DNA from: Orychophragmus violaceus
Lineage: Eukaryota; Streptophyta; Magnoliopsida; Brassicales; Brassicaceae
Direction of reading: 5' to 3'
Length of the DNA stretch: 64,000 bases
Assembly (NCBI GenBank): GCA_030180135.1
Contig: CM058239.1
Location: 43,907,270-43,971,269 of the forward strand
Shown here one piece after another: positions 35,862 through 46,446 of this stretch (its first letter is position 1; each line of letters begins with the position of its first letter). The notes under the pieces were generated by a model, which saw only the letters and a program-made list of their open reading frames with translations, did not search any database and had not been told where the DNA came from. Both the position numbers and the translations under genes were made by a program.

Positions 35862-38370
35862 GTATTGAATACTGGTTGTGGCACTGATATTTGTTATAAT
35901 ATGCAGAGCCTGAGCAACAGTAAAACGTTGAAGGAAGGGCAAGTGGAACTGCGTGTCTGGAAGGAGCTATTGATGCTGCCTCAGCCGTAGGGTTTTCACT
36001 TGTAGATGCCTTTGAGGCTTGGTTTTGTATTAAGTAATTGCTACAATGTACCTGCTTTAAGCAGAGTTGTTTTTCATTTTCTTGTGAAGAATTTGAATGT
36101 TTTTCATTTTGATAAAGACAAGTTTTGTTCTTTTGATCTTAATGAAATGTTAATTGTAGCACCCTATTCAAGGAATGGGTTTTATATCTTAAACCAAAGA
36201 GTGCCTAAATGTAACATAAATACCGAATTGGTTTAAATCTAATGAATTAAACCTGATTTTTCTTGGCATAAATGTTTTGGTCAAATAGAGTAAATCGGAT
36301 TCAGAAACCCCATAGTTATGGACTTTTGGGCTCATTTGAATGGATATCTTATGAGACTTGAATTCTGCTTACTGGACCAAAAGACAAAAGGCCCATCTTA
36401 GCCGAGCTAGAGAAAGGCCCAAAGGCTTATTGGAGATTGAACATACTCATGTATGTGGTCCGATGAGCAGTAATGCCAGAGAAAATTTCCTGTACTTCAT
36501 TGTCTCTGCTGATTACTTCAGTGAGTGTGACTGTGTTCATTTGATGAGACACAAGTCGGAATTCTTTGACATGGTCGAAAGAGTTCCAGAATGAAGTATA
36601 GAATCTGAATGACAGAAGTATTAAGACTCTGGATTAGATCACGAGTGAGAATACTTAAGTCATTGATTGTGTGATCATCTGAATGAGTGTGAAATCGTTT
36701 CACAGCTCATTTCTCCTGAAAACCTTGAGGTGTTTCTGTGAGAAAGAATCAGATCTTATTAGAAATGATTAAAGATGAGTCACACGAATCTTCCATGATA
36801 TTCTTTAAGAATAACGCTCTAGAAATATCTAAGTTTACGCTGAAATAGTTCCACCAATATCAGTTAAAAGACACCACGTAAATGTGGATTGGAAATGATC
36901 CAAATTCGTCTTTACTGAGTATTTGTAGTTGTGCTACTTCGCTGGTTGTCCTAGGGAAACCAAGGCTTCTTACTTTTACGTCCATTCTGTTTTCTAAGAA
37001 GGGAAGTTACTTTCCAAGAAGAACAGTGGGAGTAAAAGTGTAACTCGAAGAAATTCGAGAAATACAGGAGGCTGCTCAACCTGTTGAGGAAGAGCAGCGG
37101 ATGGATTTACAGATTTCTGTAGAATCTACACCTGTAGAGCCTGAAGTTCGCAGATCTGAATGAATCAGTCACTAATCCGAGAGTGATTTCTCGTCATTAG
37201 TTGAACCTGATGATCATTGAAAGTTGCCATGATCTGATGATCATTGAAAGTGACGAACCTGCGAAATTCACAAAAGCGAAAGTGAGCCCGGACTCCGAAA
37301 AATTACACTATGTGTAAGTTAGCTTCATTGATCCATTCATGGATGGAAGTAAACATATCGGAGTTGGAATCTTCGTTCTGCTGAAGTAGTCAAGGTTTTG
37401 ACTTGAACATGAACGAAGTGGAACTGTGCGTTTACTAAAAGATAAGTGGGAGCAATGTTGCATTTCTCATAGTGTATGTCGATGACATACTGATTCTCGG
37501 AAATAACGTCCCAATGTTGCAGTCGGTAAAGGACTGGCTTGGGAGTTGGTTTTGTGATTGACAGGGGTAAAGCCACGTAGTTCTTGGATTTTGGATCTAA
37601 AGATAGAGATCCAAAAGAGCTGGTAGGACAAAGTCAGGATTCTTAAATTGACAAAGTCCTACACGTTTTCAGCATTCCAAGAAGGGTTTTATGCCAATGT
37701 CACATGGCATTACGTTAACCAAGACACAGTGTCCTACGATAACTGCTGAGCTTAAATGCATGGATAAGATTCCATATGCGTCGGCAATTGGATCTATCAT
37801 GTATGCCATGAAACATACTTGTTTGATGTTGTTTTAATGTTAAGCAAGACAAGTAAAGACCAGTCAAATCCAGCAAAGAATCACTGGATTGCCGTAAAGA
37901 ATATCCTAAAGTATTCAAGAAATACTAAGGATAAATTCTTGATTTACGGAGAAAGTGAGGTGCTACAAGTCGATAGAGTCTGAAAGGCAAGTTTCCAATA
38001 GACAAAGATAATTCCCGGTCACAGTCCGGCTATATCTTGTGTCTGACTGGCGGTGCAAGGCACTGTTGCTGACTCCATGACTTAAGCTAAACATTTCGCA
38101 GCTTGAGAAGCGGCGAAAGAGGTTGTTTGGAAAGAAGAGTTCATCACTGAACTTGATGTGATTCCCAGCATAGATGAGACTAGCTGTACATCAGAGGTCC
38201 AAACACCTTGAGGGTAGGTATAACCTATTCCGTGAGATAAATGACAGAGGTGTTAAGTAGATAAGCAAGTTTCATCGAATGAGAACGTTGCTAATCTATT
38301 AACGAAGCCACTCCTTATGCCTAAGCACGAGTCGCGGACTGTAGCTGTAGGATGAGTGAAATTAAGATGT
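35862..38370 (+). pseudogene. Copia pol relics (pre-integrase, integrase, RT, RNase H)
   Basis: Pieces appear in copia order but in changing frames. A GAG-pre-integrase-like part is at 36006-36236 (LSNCYNVPALS, LNEMLIVAPYSRNGFYIL). An integrase start is at about 36420-36590 (EIEHTHVCGPMSSNARENF, LMRHKSEFF). A reverse transcriptase patch is near 37460-37550 with YVDD in VYVDDILILGNN. RNase H-like residues lie near 38015-38060 (SGYILCLTGGA). Large parts of integrase and RT are missing. Nothing is translatable beyond about 80 residues, so the element cannot encode its own enzymes. Confidence 0.75.
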
Positions 38371-39183
38371 AGTCTTAATTTCAGTGGGAGTTTGTAAAGG
38401 GCTTTACTTAGTTGTTTTGAAAGGTTCATGTAAACATAATATTTTATGTTTATGAAATCTATGATTTCTGGATTATTTTAACTGTGATATAAATAATCGT
38501 TCCAAAATGATTCATGTCATTATATATGGGCCATCGAAGTACATGAGTAAGACTTGATCCTGAAACCCCATATTTAACGAAATGACATAAATCATAGTGT
38601 CCATAGTCGAAGGTTGTTGAAATTGGAACACCAACAACCACTTGAGACTAGATTGTGTTGAGACTTATGACCAAGTTTCGAGGGGTCATAGATGCGCGGC
38701 ATCAAAGTCGACACATAGGTATATGTAGGGGAGCATATGACCGGACATGGCCCGCTGATGAGAACTCTACAAGATATTAATATCTGTGTCATAAGAGGTT
38801 CTCATATACGACTATAGAGTATAGTCCTTAGACCTGAGTTCGCATGCATGTGGCTGCACATGGATTGATGCACTTTGATCATTGTCTAACGCTGTTTCGT
38901 AACTGGGAGCTATAAGGACCTTGGTTGGGTGTATTATAAAGTGTGTAGTTCATAGTGATGGAACAAGATGGGATTTGTCCCTGCCGTTTAACGGAGGTAA
39001 TATCTCTAGGCCAATCGGAGACTTGATAGCTGGTAAGAGAGTGGCCACTCCCAAACGGACTTGCCCAAGTCGTTTGCATTGTCAGTATCAAATCTGGTCC
39101 GATGAACATGGTCTGGCTATATAAGGATGACACGCATCTTGCCTTATGCCAGATCGAGATATTGAGACAAAAGGATTAGGGAA

Positions 39184-39269
39184 TGTAGGATTCCAGTACA
39201 ATCGAGAGATTGTTGGGAATGTCCTGTGTAGGATTCCAGTACAAGTGGGAGATTGTTGGGAATGTCCTG
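39184..39269 (+). repeat. 43-bp tandem duplication across the PPT/LTR junction
   Basis: 39184-39226 and 39227-39269 are two copies of a unit starting TGTAGGATTCCAGTACAA and ending TTGTTGGGAATGTCCTG. The second is the true polypurine tract (AAGTGGGAGAT) plus the first 16 bases of the 3' LTR; the first carries the diverged ATCGAGAGAT in the tract position. Confidence 0.9.
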
Positions 39270-39926
39270 AAATCTACCGTATTATCTCTAGAAAGTATGA
39301 TAAGTGTCGAGATCAGACATAAGTCATAAATATTGGGTGATCATGATGGCTTGCTAGAGTCCGCTCTTGATCTATAAGTTTAGGACTTATTACCAGTATT
39401 GTATGATCCCAAAGGGTCACACACCATAGCTAACGGGAAAGTTAAGATGGAATTAATACCGTAAGATGCTAAGGCATTTACTGTATTTGTACAGAGAGTT
39501 GGGCAGACAACAAATGGGCTTTTGTCTGTTTTGTGTCTTGGGCCCAAAAGTCTAATGGACCATTAGCTTAATTAATTAAACTTGGGCCCATTAGTGAATT
39601 AATAAGATTGCAACAAGGGTTTTAGAAACCCTAAGCCATCTTTGGCGATTTGGAGGAGGCAGCCGCGGCTCATCTCCCTCTCTTGCGTCTCTCTCTCTTG
39701 TGATTCCACTCGGTCTAGCAGCCTATCCGTGCTTGTAAGCGTGTGGATACCTAGGAGGAACAGGTAACCATTTGTTATGTTGATCTCGTCATTACCATTA
39801 TTCCGCTGCAAAAGGTAATGTCCAGGTTTGTTTATTTGATTCGATTACAAGAACCTAGATCTGTTTAAGATTATGTGCTAGGTTGCAATCTGAGAATTGA
39901 ACCATGGAAAAACGCATAATCCATCA
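39254..39926 (+). repeat. 3' LTR of the nested copia element
   Basis: 673 bp. The open frame starting at 39904 begins inside this LTR and runs by chance into the Athila reverse transcriptase. Confidence 0.95.
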
Positions 39927-40992
39927 GAAGGATTACTTCCCTTTGCCTTTTATTGATCAGATGCTGGAGAGGTTAGCAAATCACCCTTACTATTGCTTCC
40001 TCGATGAGTATTCAGGCTTCTTTCAGATTCACATCCACCCAGAGGATCAGGGAAAGACCACTTTCACTTGTCCATATGGCACATTTGCATACTGCAGGAT
40101 GCCTTTTGGACTCTGTAATGCATCAGCCACCTTCCAGAGATGCATGATGTCCATCTTTACTGATATGATTGAGGACTTTATGGAGGTTTTTATGGATGAT
40201 TTCTCAGTCTACGGACCATCTTATGGTGAGTGCTTGGATAATCTGTGCAAAGTGCTAGCTAGATGCGAGGAGAAACATTTGGTTCTTAATTGGGAGAAGT
40301 GTCACTTCATGGTCAAAGATGGCATTGTTCTGGGACATAGAGTGTCTGAAGCAGGGATTGAAGTAGATCGTGCTAAGATTGACATAATGACCAGCCTTCA
40401 GGCGCCTGATTCTGTGAAGTCTGTGAGGAGCTTTCTTGGACATGCTGGTTTCTATAGAAGGTTCATCAAGGATTTCAGTAAGATTGTTAGACCACTAACT
40501 GCTTTGCTGTGTAGGGATACCAAGATTGAGTTCACTGCAGATTGTCAGACTACATTTGAACAGATCAAGCAAGCATTAGTGAGTACTCCTATAGTTCAGC
40601 CACCAGTTTGGGATCTACCTTTTGAGGTAATGTGCGACGCAAGTGATTATGCTGTAGGAGCTGTTCTGGGGCAGAAGAAGGACAGAAAGCTTCATGCTAT
40701 TTACTATGCCAGCAGGACATTAGATGCTGCGCAAAGAAACTATGCCACTACAGAGAAGGAGTTGTTGGCTATTGACTTTGCATTTGAAAAGTTTCGCCCC
40801 TATCTTGTTAGTTTCAAAGTGATTGTGCACACTGATCATTCAGCTCTGAAGTATCTGATGCAGAAGAAGGATGCTAAGCCAAGATTGTTGAGATGGATTA
40901 TGTTGCTTCTAGAGTTTGACATTGAAGTGAGGGACAAGAAGGGAGTTGAAAATGGAGTTGATGACCATCTGTCAAGGATTATAGTTGAATAA
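39927..40992 (+). pseudogene. Athila reverse transcriptase (rest) and RNase H
   Basis: After the copia insert the RT resumes with DYFPLPFIDQMLERL, then FFQIHIHPEDQGKTTFTCPYG, FRMPFGL-like CRMPFGLCNASATFQ, and the catalytic FMDD in VFMDDFSVYG near 40190. The connection domain (FLGHAGFYRRFIKDFSKI) and RNase H (CDASDYAVGAVLGQ, YATTEKELLAI, VHTDHSALKYL) follow. The frame closes at a TAA (40990-40992) just after DDHLSRIIVE, near the usual end of RNase H but within the polyprotein. The FxDD form is normal for the Athila lineage. The domain itself reads open; it is inactive because its N-terminal part is cut off by the copia element and upstream stops. Confidence 0.9.
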
Positions 40993-41121
40993 GACGTCCC
41001 CATTAATGATTTCTTGCCGGAGGAGAACGTCAATATGATCGAGGCAGTGTTTGTGACGGATTTGGATAGAAATTTGTAGAACTGTTGGATTAATTGCATT
41101 GCGTCAATCGATGCAACTTAT

Positions 41122-42545
41122 ATGACGATCGATGCATGTGACGAGGACGCAACGATCGATGCTACCCTATGCGACGATCGTTGCAGTGCAGATACGAGCC
41201 CAAAACCTTTTAAGGTTCAAATTGGACAATACAAATTCAAAGTTGATGCTGTCGCGACGACCAATCGACTCTGGTATGCAGATATAGCTAATTACCTGGC
41301 TGCAGAGACTGAACCAGATGAGTTGAAGGGATATGCTAAGAAGAGGTTCTTCCGAGAGCTCAGACGATACTATTGGGATGAGCCTTATCTCTACAAGCAC
41401 TGTTCAGATGGTCTTTACAGGAGATGCGTTGCTGAATCAGAGGTTCCAGATTTCTTATTCCACTGTCATGGATCAGATTATGTTGGACATTTTGCTACTT
41501 TTAAGATTGTGTCTAAGGTTCTGCAAGCAGGTTTCTGGTGGCCTATGATGTTTAGAGACGCTCATTATTTTGTCTCTCAGTGTGATGCCTGTCAGAGGAG
41601 AGGGAAAATCAGTAAGAAGCATGAGATGCCTCATAACTTCATTCTCGAGGTTGAGGTTTTCGATTGCTGGGGCATTGATTTCATGGGTCCTTTTCCCTCA
41701 TCTCATGGGAATAAGTTCATTTTGGTTGATGTGGACTATGTGTCTAAGTGGGTGGAAGCGATAGCTAGTCCAACCAATGACTCTTCAGTGGTTCTTAAGC
41801 TGTTTAAGACCATCATTTTCCCTAGATTTGGAGTGCCTCGGATTGTGATCAGTGATGGAGGATCTCATTTCATTAACAAGGTCTTCGAGAAGCTACTACA
41901 GAAGCATGGAGTTCATCACCGAGTTGCTACTCCTTATCATCCTCAGACCAGTGGGCAAGTAGAGGTCTCTAACAGACAGATTAAGGAGATCTTGGAGAAG
42001 ACAGTGGGCAAGACAAGGAAGGATTGGGCAGCTAAGCCAATAGGACTGCGTTTAAGACGCCACTTGGGACTACTACATTTCATCTTATGTATGGAAAAGC
42101 TTGTCATCTACCAGTGGAGCTTGAGCACAAGGCAACATGGGCTGTGAAGCAGATGAACTTCGATCTTAAGTCTGCTGCAGAGAGGAGATTGGTGCAGCTT
42201 AATGAGTTGGATGAGATTAGGCATTTTGCTTATGAGAACTCAAAGTTGTACAAAGAGAGGACTAAAGCTTATCATGACAAGAAGATTGTCTCCAGACAAT
42301 TTGAGCCTAATGATCAGGTATTTTTGTATAACTCTCGTTTGCAATTGTTTCCAGGTAAGCTGAAATTATCAAGGTGGTGTGGTCCTTTTACGATCAAGGA
42401 GGTACGTCCTTATGGAGCTGTCGTTCTAATTAGCCAGGAAGGTAAGGAATTCACTGTGAATGGACAGAGGGTGAAACATTATTGGGCTAAGGCCGAGATT
42501 CTGGGAGGTCAGATTCTGCCTCTGGATGAAGCACCCTCTGCCTGA
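41122..42545 (+). pseudogene. Athila integrase, frameshifted near 42050
   Basis: After a linker with stops and CGATCG words (41098-41190, read as TIDACDEDATIDATLCDDRC), the integrase shows its zinc-binding N-terminus (HGSDYVGHFATFKIV, CDACQRRGKIS) and the core with D, D and E in WGIDFMGPFP, VISDGGSHF and SGQVEVSNRQIKEI. Near 42050 a frame change diverts the reading. The C-terminal part continues in 42087-42545 (MYGKACHLPVELEHKATWAV, then YHDKKIVSRQFEPNDQVFLY, RWCGPFTIKEVRPYGAV) and ends at a normal stop. It is typical of the Athila lineage, without a chromodomain. Confidence 0.9.
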
Positions 42546-43889
42546 TTCAGCTGAAACGTCAAGCTAATCACATTAAAAGAGCGCTGAGTGGGAGGCAACC
42601 CACTGTTTGGTTTTTACATTTTCATTTTGGTGTTTTTGTTAGGATTTTACGTTTTATGTTTGTTTCTGGTGGGTTTTGCTTGCAGATTACGAGTCTGATC
42701 CGACGAAATCGCAATGCAACGATCGACACGGTCCTGCGTGACGATCGATTCAACACGAAAATCGCATTGCAGCGATCGTTGCGGACATGTGCAACGATCG
42801 ACACAAAATCGCAATCGCCCTGCAACGATCGTCGCATTTATACGCATCGATCGATGCAGGTGCAAGACAGGTAAAACACGAAAGAACCTAACACATCCTT
42901 TAATTTTTCTTCTTTCGCCGAACCTGAGCTTGACAATACTGGGGACAGTGTGTTTTAAGTGTGGGGGAGGTGGTTACTGACATCGTGTTCTCTTTTCTTA
43001 GTGTCAGTTCCCTGTTTTCAAAATTGTTTTATTGAGTCAAAATGTGTATGAAACTATGATTTTTCGAGGAAATTTTTCGCTGGAACAGGAACTAAGTGAC
43101 CATTGGACAGACTTGCAGGACCTCTATGACTATCAGAAAACCCCAAACAGATCAACTTACCAAGGACACCCATATCTAACCAGGTATTCAGAGGACCCAT
43201 CACTAGTCTCGCACTTAATCTTGACTTTAATTTCTCACTTAGGGGCTTGGTAATCTTTTGATCGGATTCCTTTGATGTGTTTGTCACAGCCTGTGATCTT
43301 GTTCTTAAGTATGGTTTCTGATTTTCCCCTCCTTTGAAAGTAAAAAAAAAAGAGAGATAAAACCGAGGATAAGCTAGTAGCTTCGAAGTGGTCACGAGAG
43401 TGGTAAAGACCCCTATTACCTCCTGTGTGTCCATGGAAAGATCCAAAGTTGAAGCCCCAATAAAAAGGGAAGAGCAATGATAGAAAAAATAAAATGATAC
43501 CCAGTGGAGAAAAATCAGTGCTAAGGGAGAAAGGGAAAAGAAAGAAACCAGAAACTGACAGTTTGGTGGTCAGATACTAAATAGATTGAGTCCATGTGTC
43601 CTTTGATTCGATACTCCCTCTGTGAGACTGCACCTAATTGTATACAGAGACTGGTGTGGTGAACTTGAATGTCCTAACTTGATTGTGGAGTTTACTTGGG
43701 ACAATTGCTAAGTGTGGGGGAAGTATATTGTGGTCTTGAGTTCTGTATAAAAGTTTTCAGTGGTTTACTAAGTGAATGTGAATGCGAAAGTTCCTAGGAC
43801 GAAATGAGTTTATGTGTTTTCAAACCTCTTTTCTTATACTTTGGTTCTTTACTTGCTTGAGGGCAAGCAAGAGCTAAGTGTGGGGGAGT
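42546..43889 (+). other. Athila 3' non-coding region with three PPT-like motifs
   Basis: No env-like frame is visible; open frames on either strand here lack domains. AAGTGTGGGGGA occurs three times (42957, 43710, 43876), the last being the polypurine tract beside the LTR. At 42715-42860 CGATCG-centred palindromes cluster. The same layout recurs in the second Athila-like element at 47100-47836. Confidence 0.7.
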
Positions 43890-45081
43890 TGATATATCAT
43901 GGTTTTTACTTGTTTTAAACCATGATATAAGTGTGTTTTAGAGTCTTTTGTCGTGTCTTTAGAGTCATTTCAGGTGTTTATTAGCTACATGCACGTTTGG
44001 GAGATTATTGGAGATATTGGAGCATTTTGGGCGAGTTTTAGAGCTTAACCCGAGAGAGATGATTTCACCAAGTCAGATTGATCGATGCATCGATCGATGC
44101 ATCCTTTGCGTCGATCGTTGCACCCCCGAGACAGCACATTAATGAAGACTTTGGGAAATTGCAGTTTTGGCCCAGAAGTTCTAGTATTTACAAGAAGACC
44201 CCAACTCGTGATTTAGACTTTATAATTAGGTTTTTGGTGTTTTAATTAGATACGCTTTCATACTTTGAGCTGAGAGTTTTTAGAGATTTTTGGGGCTTAT
44301 CTGAACCTGTATTGCTTCCTGCTTTTTAGAGAAGATTTCAAACCCCTTTTGCTTCTTTACTCTCTTTAATGCAATTTATTTATTCATTGATTATGTTTTC
44401 ATTGATCATGTCTGAGTAGATTCATAGTTAGGTTTAGGGATTCTCATTAGGGATTTCATGACTTGCTAGATTTGTTTATTCAGTTTAGGATTCATAATGT
44501 ATTTGTTCTTCAACCTGAATTGTGCTTAATACTAGTTTCTAACCTGATCACTTAGAATCTAGACTTTATGTTATTACATTGACATGAAAGTGTGGTTTAG
44601 AATCTGAACTATTTAGGTTGAGCAATTTAATTACTCGCAAAGAAATTTGGTTTAATTGAATTGTGAACATATCGAACTTGCACTTAAGGCTAGTTTAATC
44701 TGTTAGGAATTGCAAAGAAATTTGGGTTTCTGCTATTAGACTTAGAGAATTCTCGCAACGAAAGTTGGTTAATTCTATATCTGTGTTTGAGTTCTAGAAC
44801 CGGACTTAATTTGATCCTGACTGATAATTGATTTGCTTGTCTGATTTCCTGGGAACTCCCTAGACTTAGCGCTTTTAGTTGATTGCTTACAAACCACTCA
44901 TGCTATCTGATTTACTTTTTTGCTTGCTATTTAGTTTCTCATTAATTCACCTAGCTTAACTTGACAGTTCTACAATCTATCGTAAGGTCTAGAGTCTATG
45001 TGGATTCGATACCCTATATACTACTAGTCACAACTGTGCACTTGAAGTATTAACTCTAGGGATAAAACTCTGAGCATATCA
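43890..45081 (+). repeat. 3' LTR of the Athila-type element
   Basis: 1192 bp, with one more 12-base ATCGATGCATCG-type unit near 44085 than the 5' LTR. Followed by ACGTC. Confidence 0.93.
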
Positions 45082-45360
45082 ACGTCGCAAATTATCGCAT
45101 CTACTCATAGATATGTCATCGATCCTAGCGAATTTCGCAATCCACCAAGGAACCTCTACAATCCCTGTTTTATTTGGATTGAGATGTAACTTGTTGGTTA
45201 AGATATCAGGAAAAGTCAACCGTGAGCATCCACTGAGATTAAGATATTCAAGTGATTGGAGGTTTATGCCGGTTGGAAGAGTCTCCAGATTTTTGCATTC
45301 CACAATTCCCAAATTCTCAAGTTTATGGAGATTCTGAAATGAACAAGGAATAATCTCCAC
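45082..45360 (-). pseudogene. TNL pseudogene, piece 2: LRR exon fragment
   Basis: A minus-strand open frame reads FQNLHKLENLGIVECKNLE, then TLPTGINLQSLEYLNLSGC, then FPDILTNKLHL and VPWWIAKFARIDDISMSRC, the same LRR register as exon 5 of the intact TNL. At its 3' end it meets the Athila LTR at the duplicate ACGTC, and the same frame is resumed at 27905 on the other side. At its 5' end (45360) it is cut by a LINE fragment. Confidence 0.88.
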
Positions 45361-46440
45361 AAAAGTGTTTGAGAAGGGAGCTGAGCTTCACCGTGATTTC
45401 ATTGTATGCTATTTTAATGGAAGAGGTCCTCCGTTTAATCAGATTTAAAGTGTCCTGAATCATATGTGGGGAAAAGGAAAAATATTAGAAATTCATAACA
45501 ACCCTCTTACAAGATCGATGTTGGTGCATATATCCAGTGATTACCTAAGCGAGAAGATACTTGAGAAGTGTGTCTGGTATATCGGAGATTCATTGTTTCA
45601 TGCTGTGCAATAGTCACCTTCTCTTCAGGCCTCTTCTGCTCCTATGGAATCAATGCAAATATGGGCGCACCTTACGGGTGTTCCTCTTGACTTGAGGCAT
45701 CATGAAGGTTTAAGTCTTGTTGCAGGACTGGTTGGGGGAACCAAGGGAAACATATGACTTCACAAAGAACCTTGTTAGCCTCACTCTCTCTCTCATGTTA
45801 AGGTTGAAGTAAACCTAATAAAAGAACTTCCGCCAATTGTGGAGTATGGAAGACAAAATGGTGAGGTTGTAGAGGTTTTAGTTTCTTTCCCATGGCTGCC
45901 TCCAACTTGTTCTCATTGTAAAGAAATGGGACACATAGCCAAGAATTGTCTTTTCATCCCCCTGCCTCCAAAGTCGTCTGTTGCTGATCATGAATAAAAG
46001 TCAGCTCTCAAGCAGAATGTTGCAATCACAAAGGCTACATCTACTTATGAGGCTGTCAGCTTGGATAAAAGAAAAAGCTCAGTAAGTAACAAGGTGGCAG
46101 TTACTCAACTTTTGGTGGCAGAAAAGTCGAAGGACTCTTTGGTAGCTCCTTATTGCGCCACTGCTCATGGCTTAGTCAAAACTAACCCACCAGTCTCCTT
46201 CCTTTGCAAGTCGATACTGTTTCTACCCCTCCTCTTTCACTACCCCTTATCATTCCACCCTTACCATCCTTACCCATAGTACCGTTTGTGGAGGCAGTTC
46301 TTTCTGCTGATGCAAGTAAACAGTCCATCGTCCTTTCCCCTTCTAGCTAACCTGAAAGTTATGAAAAACCATCTCTCAAAAGACCCAGCAGAAATTCCCC
46401 ACCCACAAAATTATCATTATTTACATCCCAACTCTCTTTA
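45361..46440 (+). pseudogene. LINE ORF1 fragment (DUF4283 and CCHC zinc finger)
   Basis: The plus strand, in one reading with several stops and in frame shifts, matches the RNA-binding ORF1 of plant LINEs: FEKGAELHRDFIVCYFNGRG, LTRSMLVHISSDYLSEKIL, WAHLTGVPLDLRHHEGL, VEVNLIKELPPIVEYGRQ, then the knuckle CSHCKEMGHIAKNC near 45912-45953. A low-complexity Ser/Pro-rich tail follows. Both ends are truncated: the left abuts the TNL fragment and the right abuts an Athila-like LTR fragment at about 46447. No ORF2 is present here. Stops in the reading (for example near 45448 and 45612) show it is old. Confidence 0.82.
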
Positions 46441-46446
46441 AAGACT

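Larger units (their letters stand above)
32597..39926 (+). mobile_element. Ty1/copia retrotransposon nested in the Athila reverse transcriptase
   Basis: Two 673-bp LTRs (32597-33269, 39254-39926), both TGTTGGGAATG...CATCA, are flanked by the perfect duplication GAAGG (32592-32596, 39927-39931) lying in the Athila reading MCIDYRKLNAATRK-DYFPLPF. The primer binding site TGGTATCAGAGCCAGG is at 33271-33286. I count seven substitutions between the LTRs and no indels, about 1%. The leader before gag is 1.7 kb. Gag is open; pol is badly decayed. The 7.3-kb length and open gag suggest it moved using enzymes from other copies. Confidence 0.95.
27906..45081 (+). mobile_element. Athila-type Ty3/gypsy retrotransposon, 17.2 kb including a nested copia element
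   Basis: LTRs of 1179 bp (27906-29084) and 1192 bp (43890-45081) start TGATATATCAT and end GAGCATATCA. They are flanked by the perfect 5-bp duplication ACGTC (27901-27905, 45082-45086). The primer binding site TGGCGCCGTTGCCCGGA lies at 29091-29107 and the polypurine tract AAGTGTGGGGGAG at 43876-43888. Gag, protease, reverse transcriptase-RNase H and integrase follow in Ty3/gypsy order, all with stops or frame breaks. The reverse transcriptase is split by a copia element at 32597-39926. Without that insert the element is about 9.8 kb. There is about 1.3 kb of non-coding 3' sequence, without the env-like gene of some Athila elements. Confidence 0.95.

Noticed and set aside
39904..40992. A 362-codon frame starting with ATG at 39904
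   Set aside because: The start lies in the copia LTR. Genuine Athila sequence begins only at 39927, so this is a chance fusion.
42622..43477. Env-like gene of the Athila element
   Set aside because: Only short frames on mixed strands without signal peptide, membrane segment or conserved residues.
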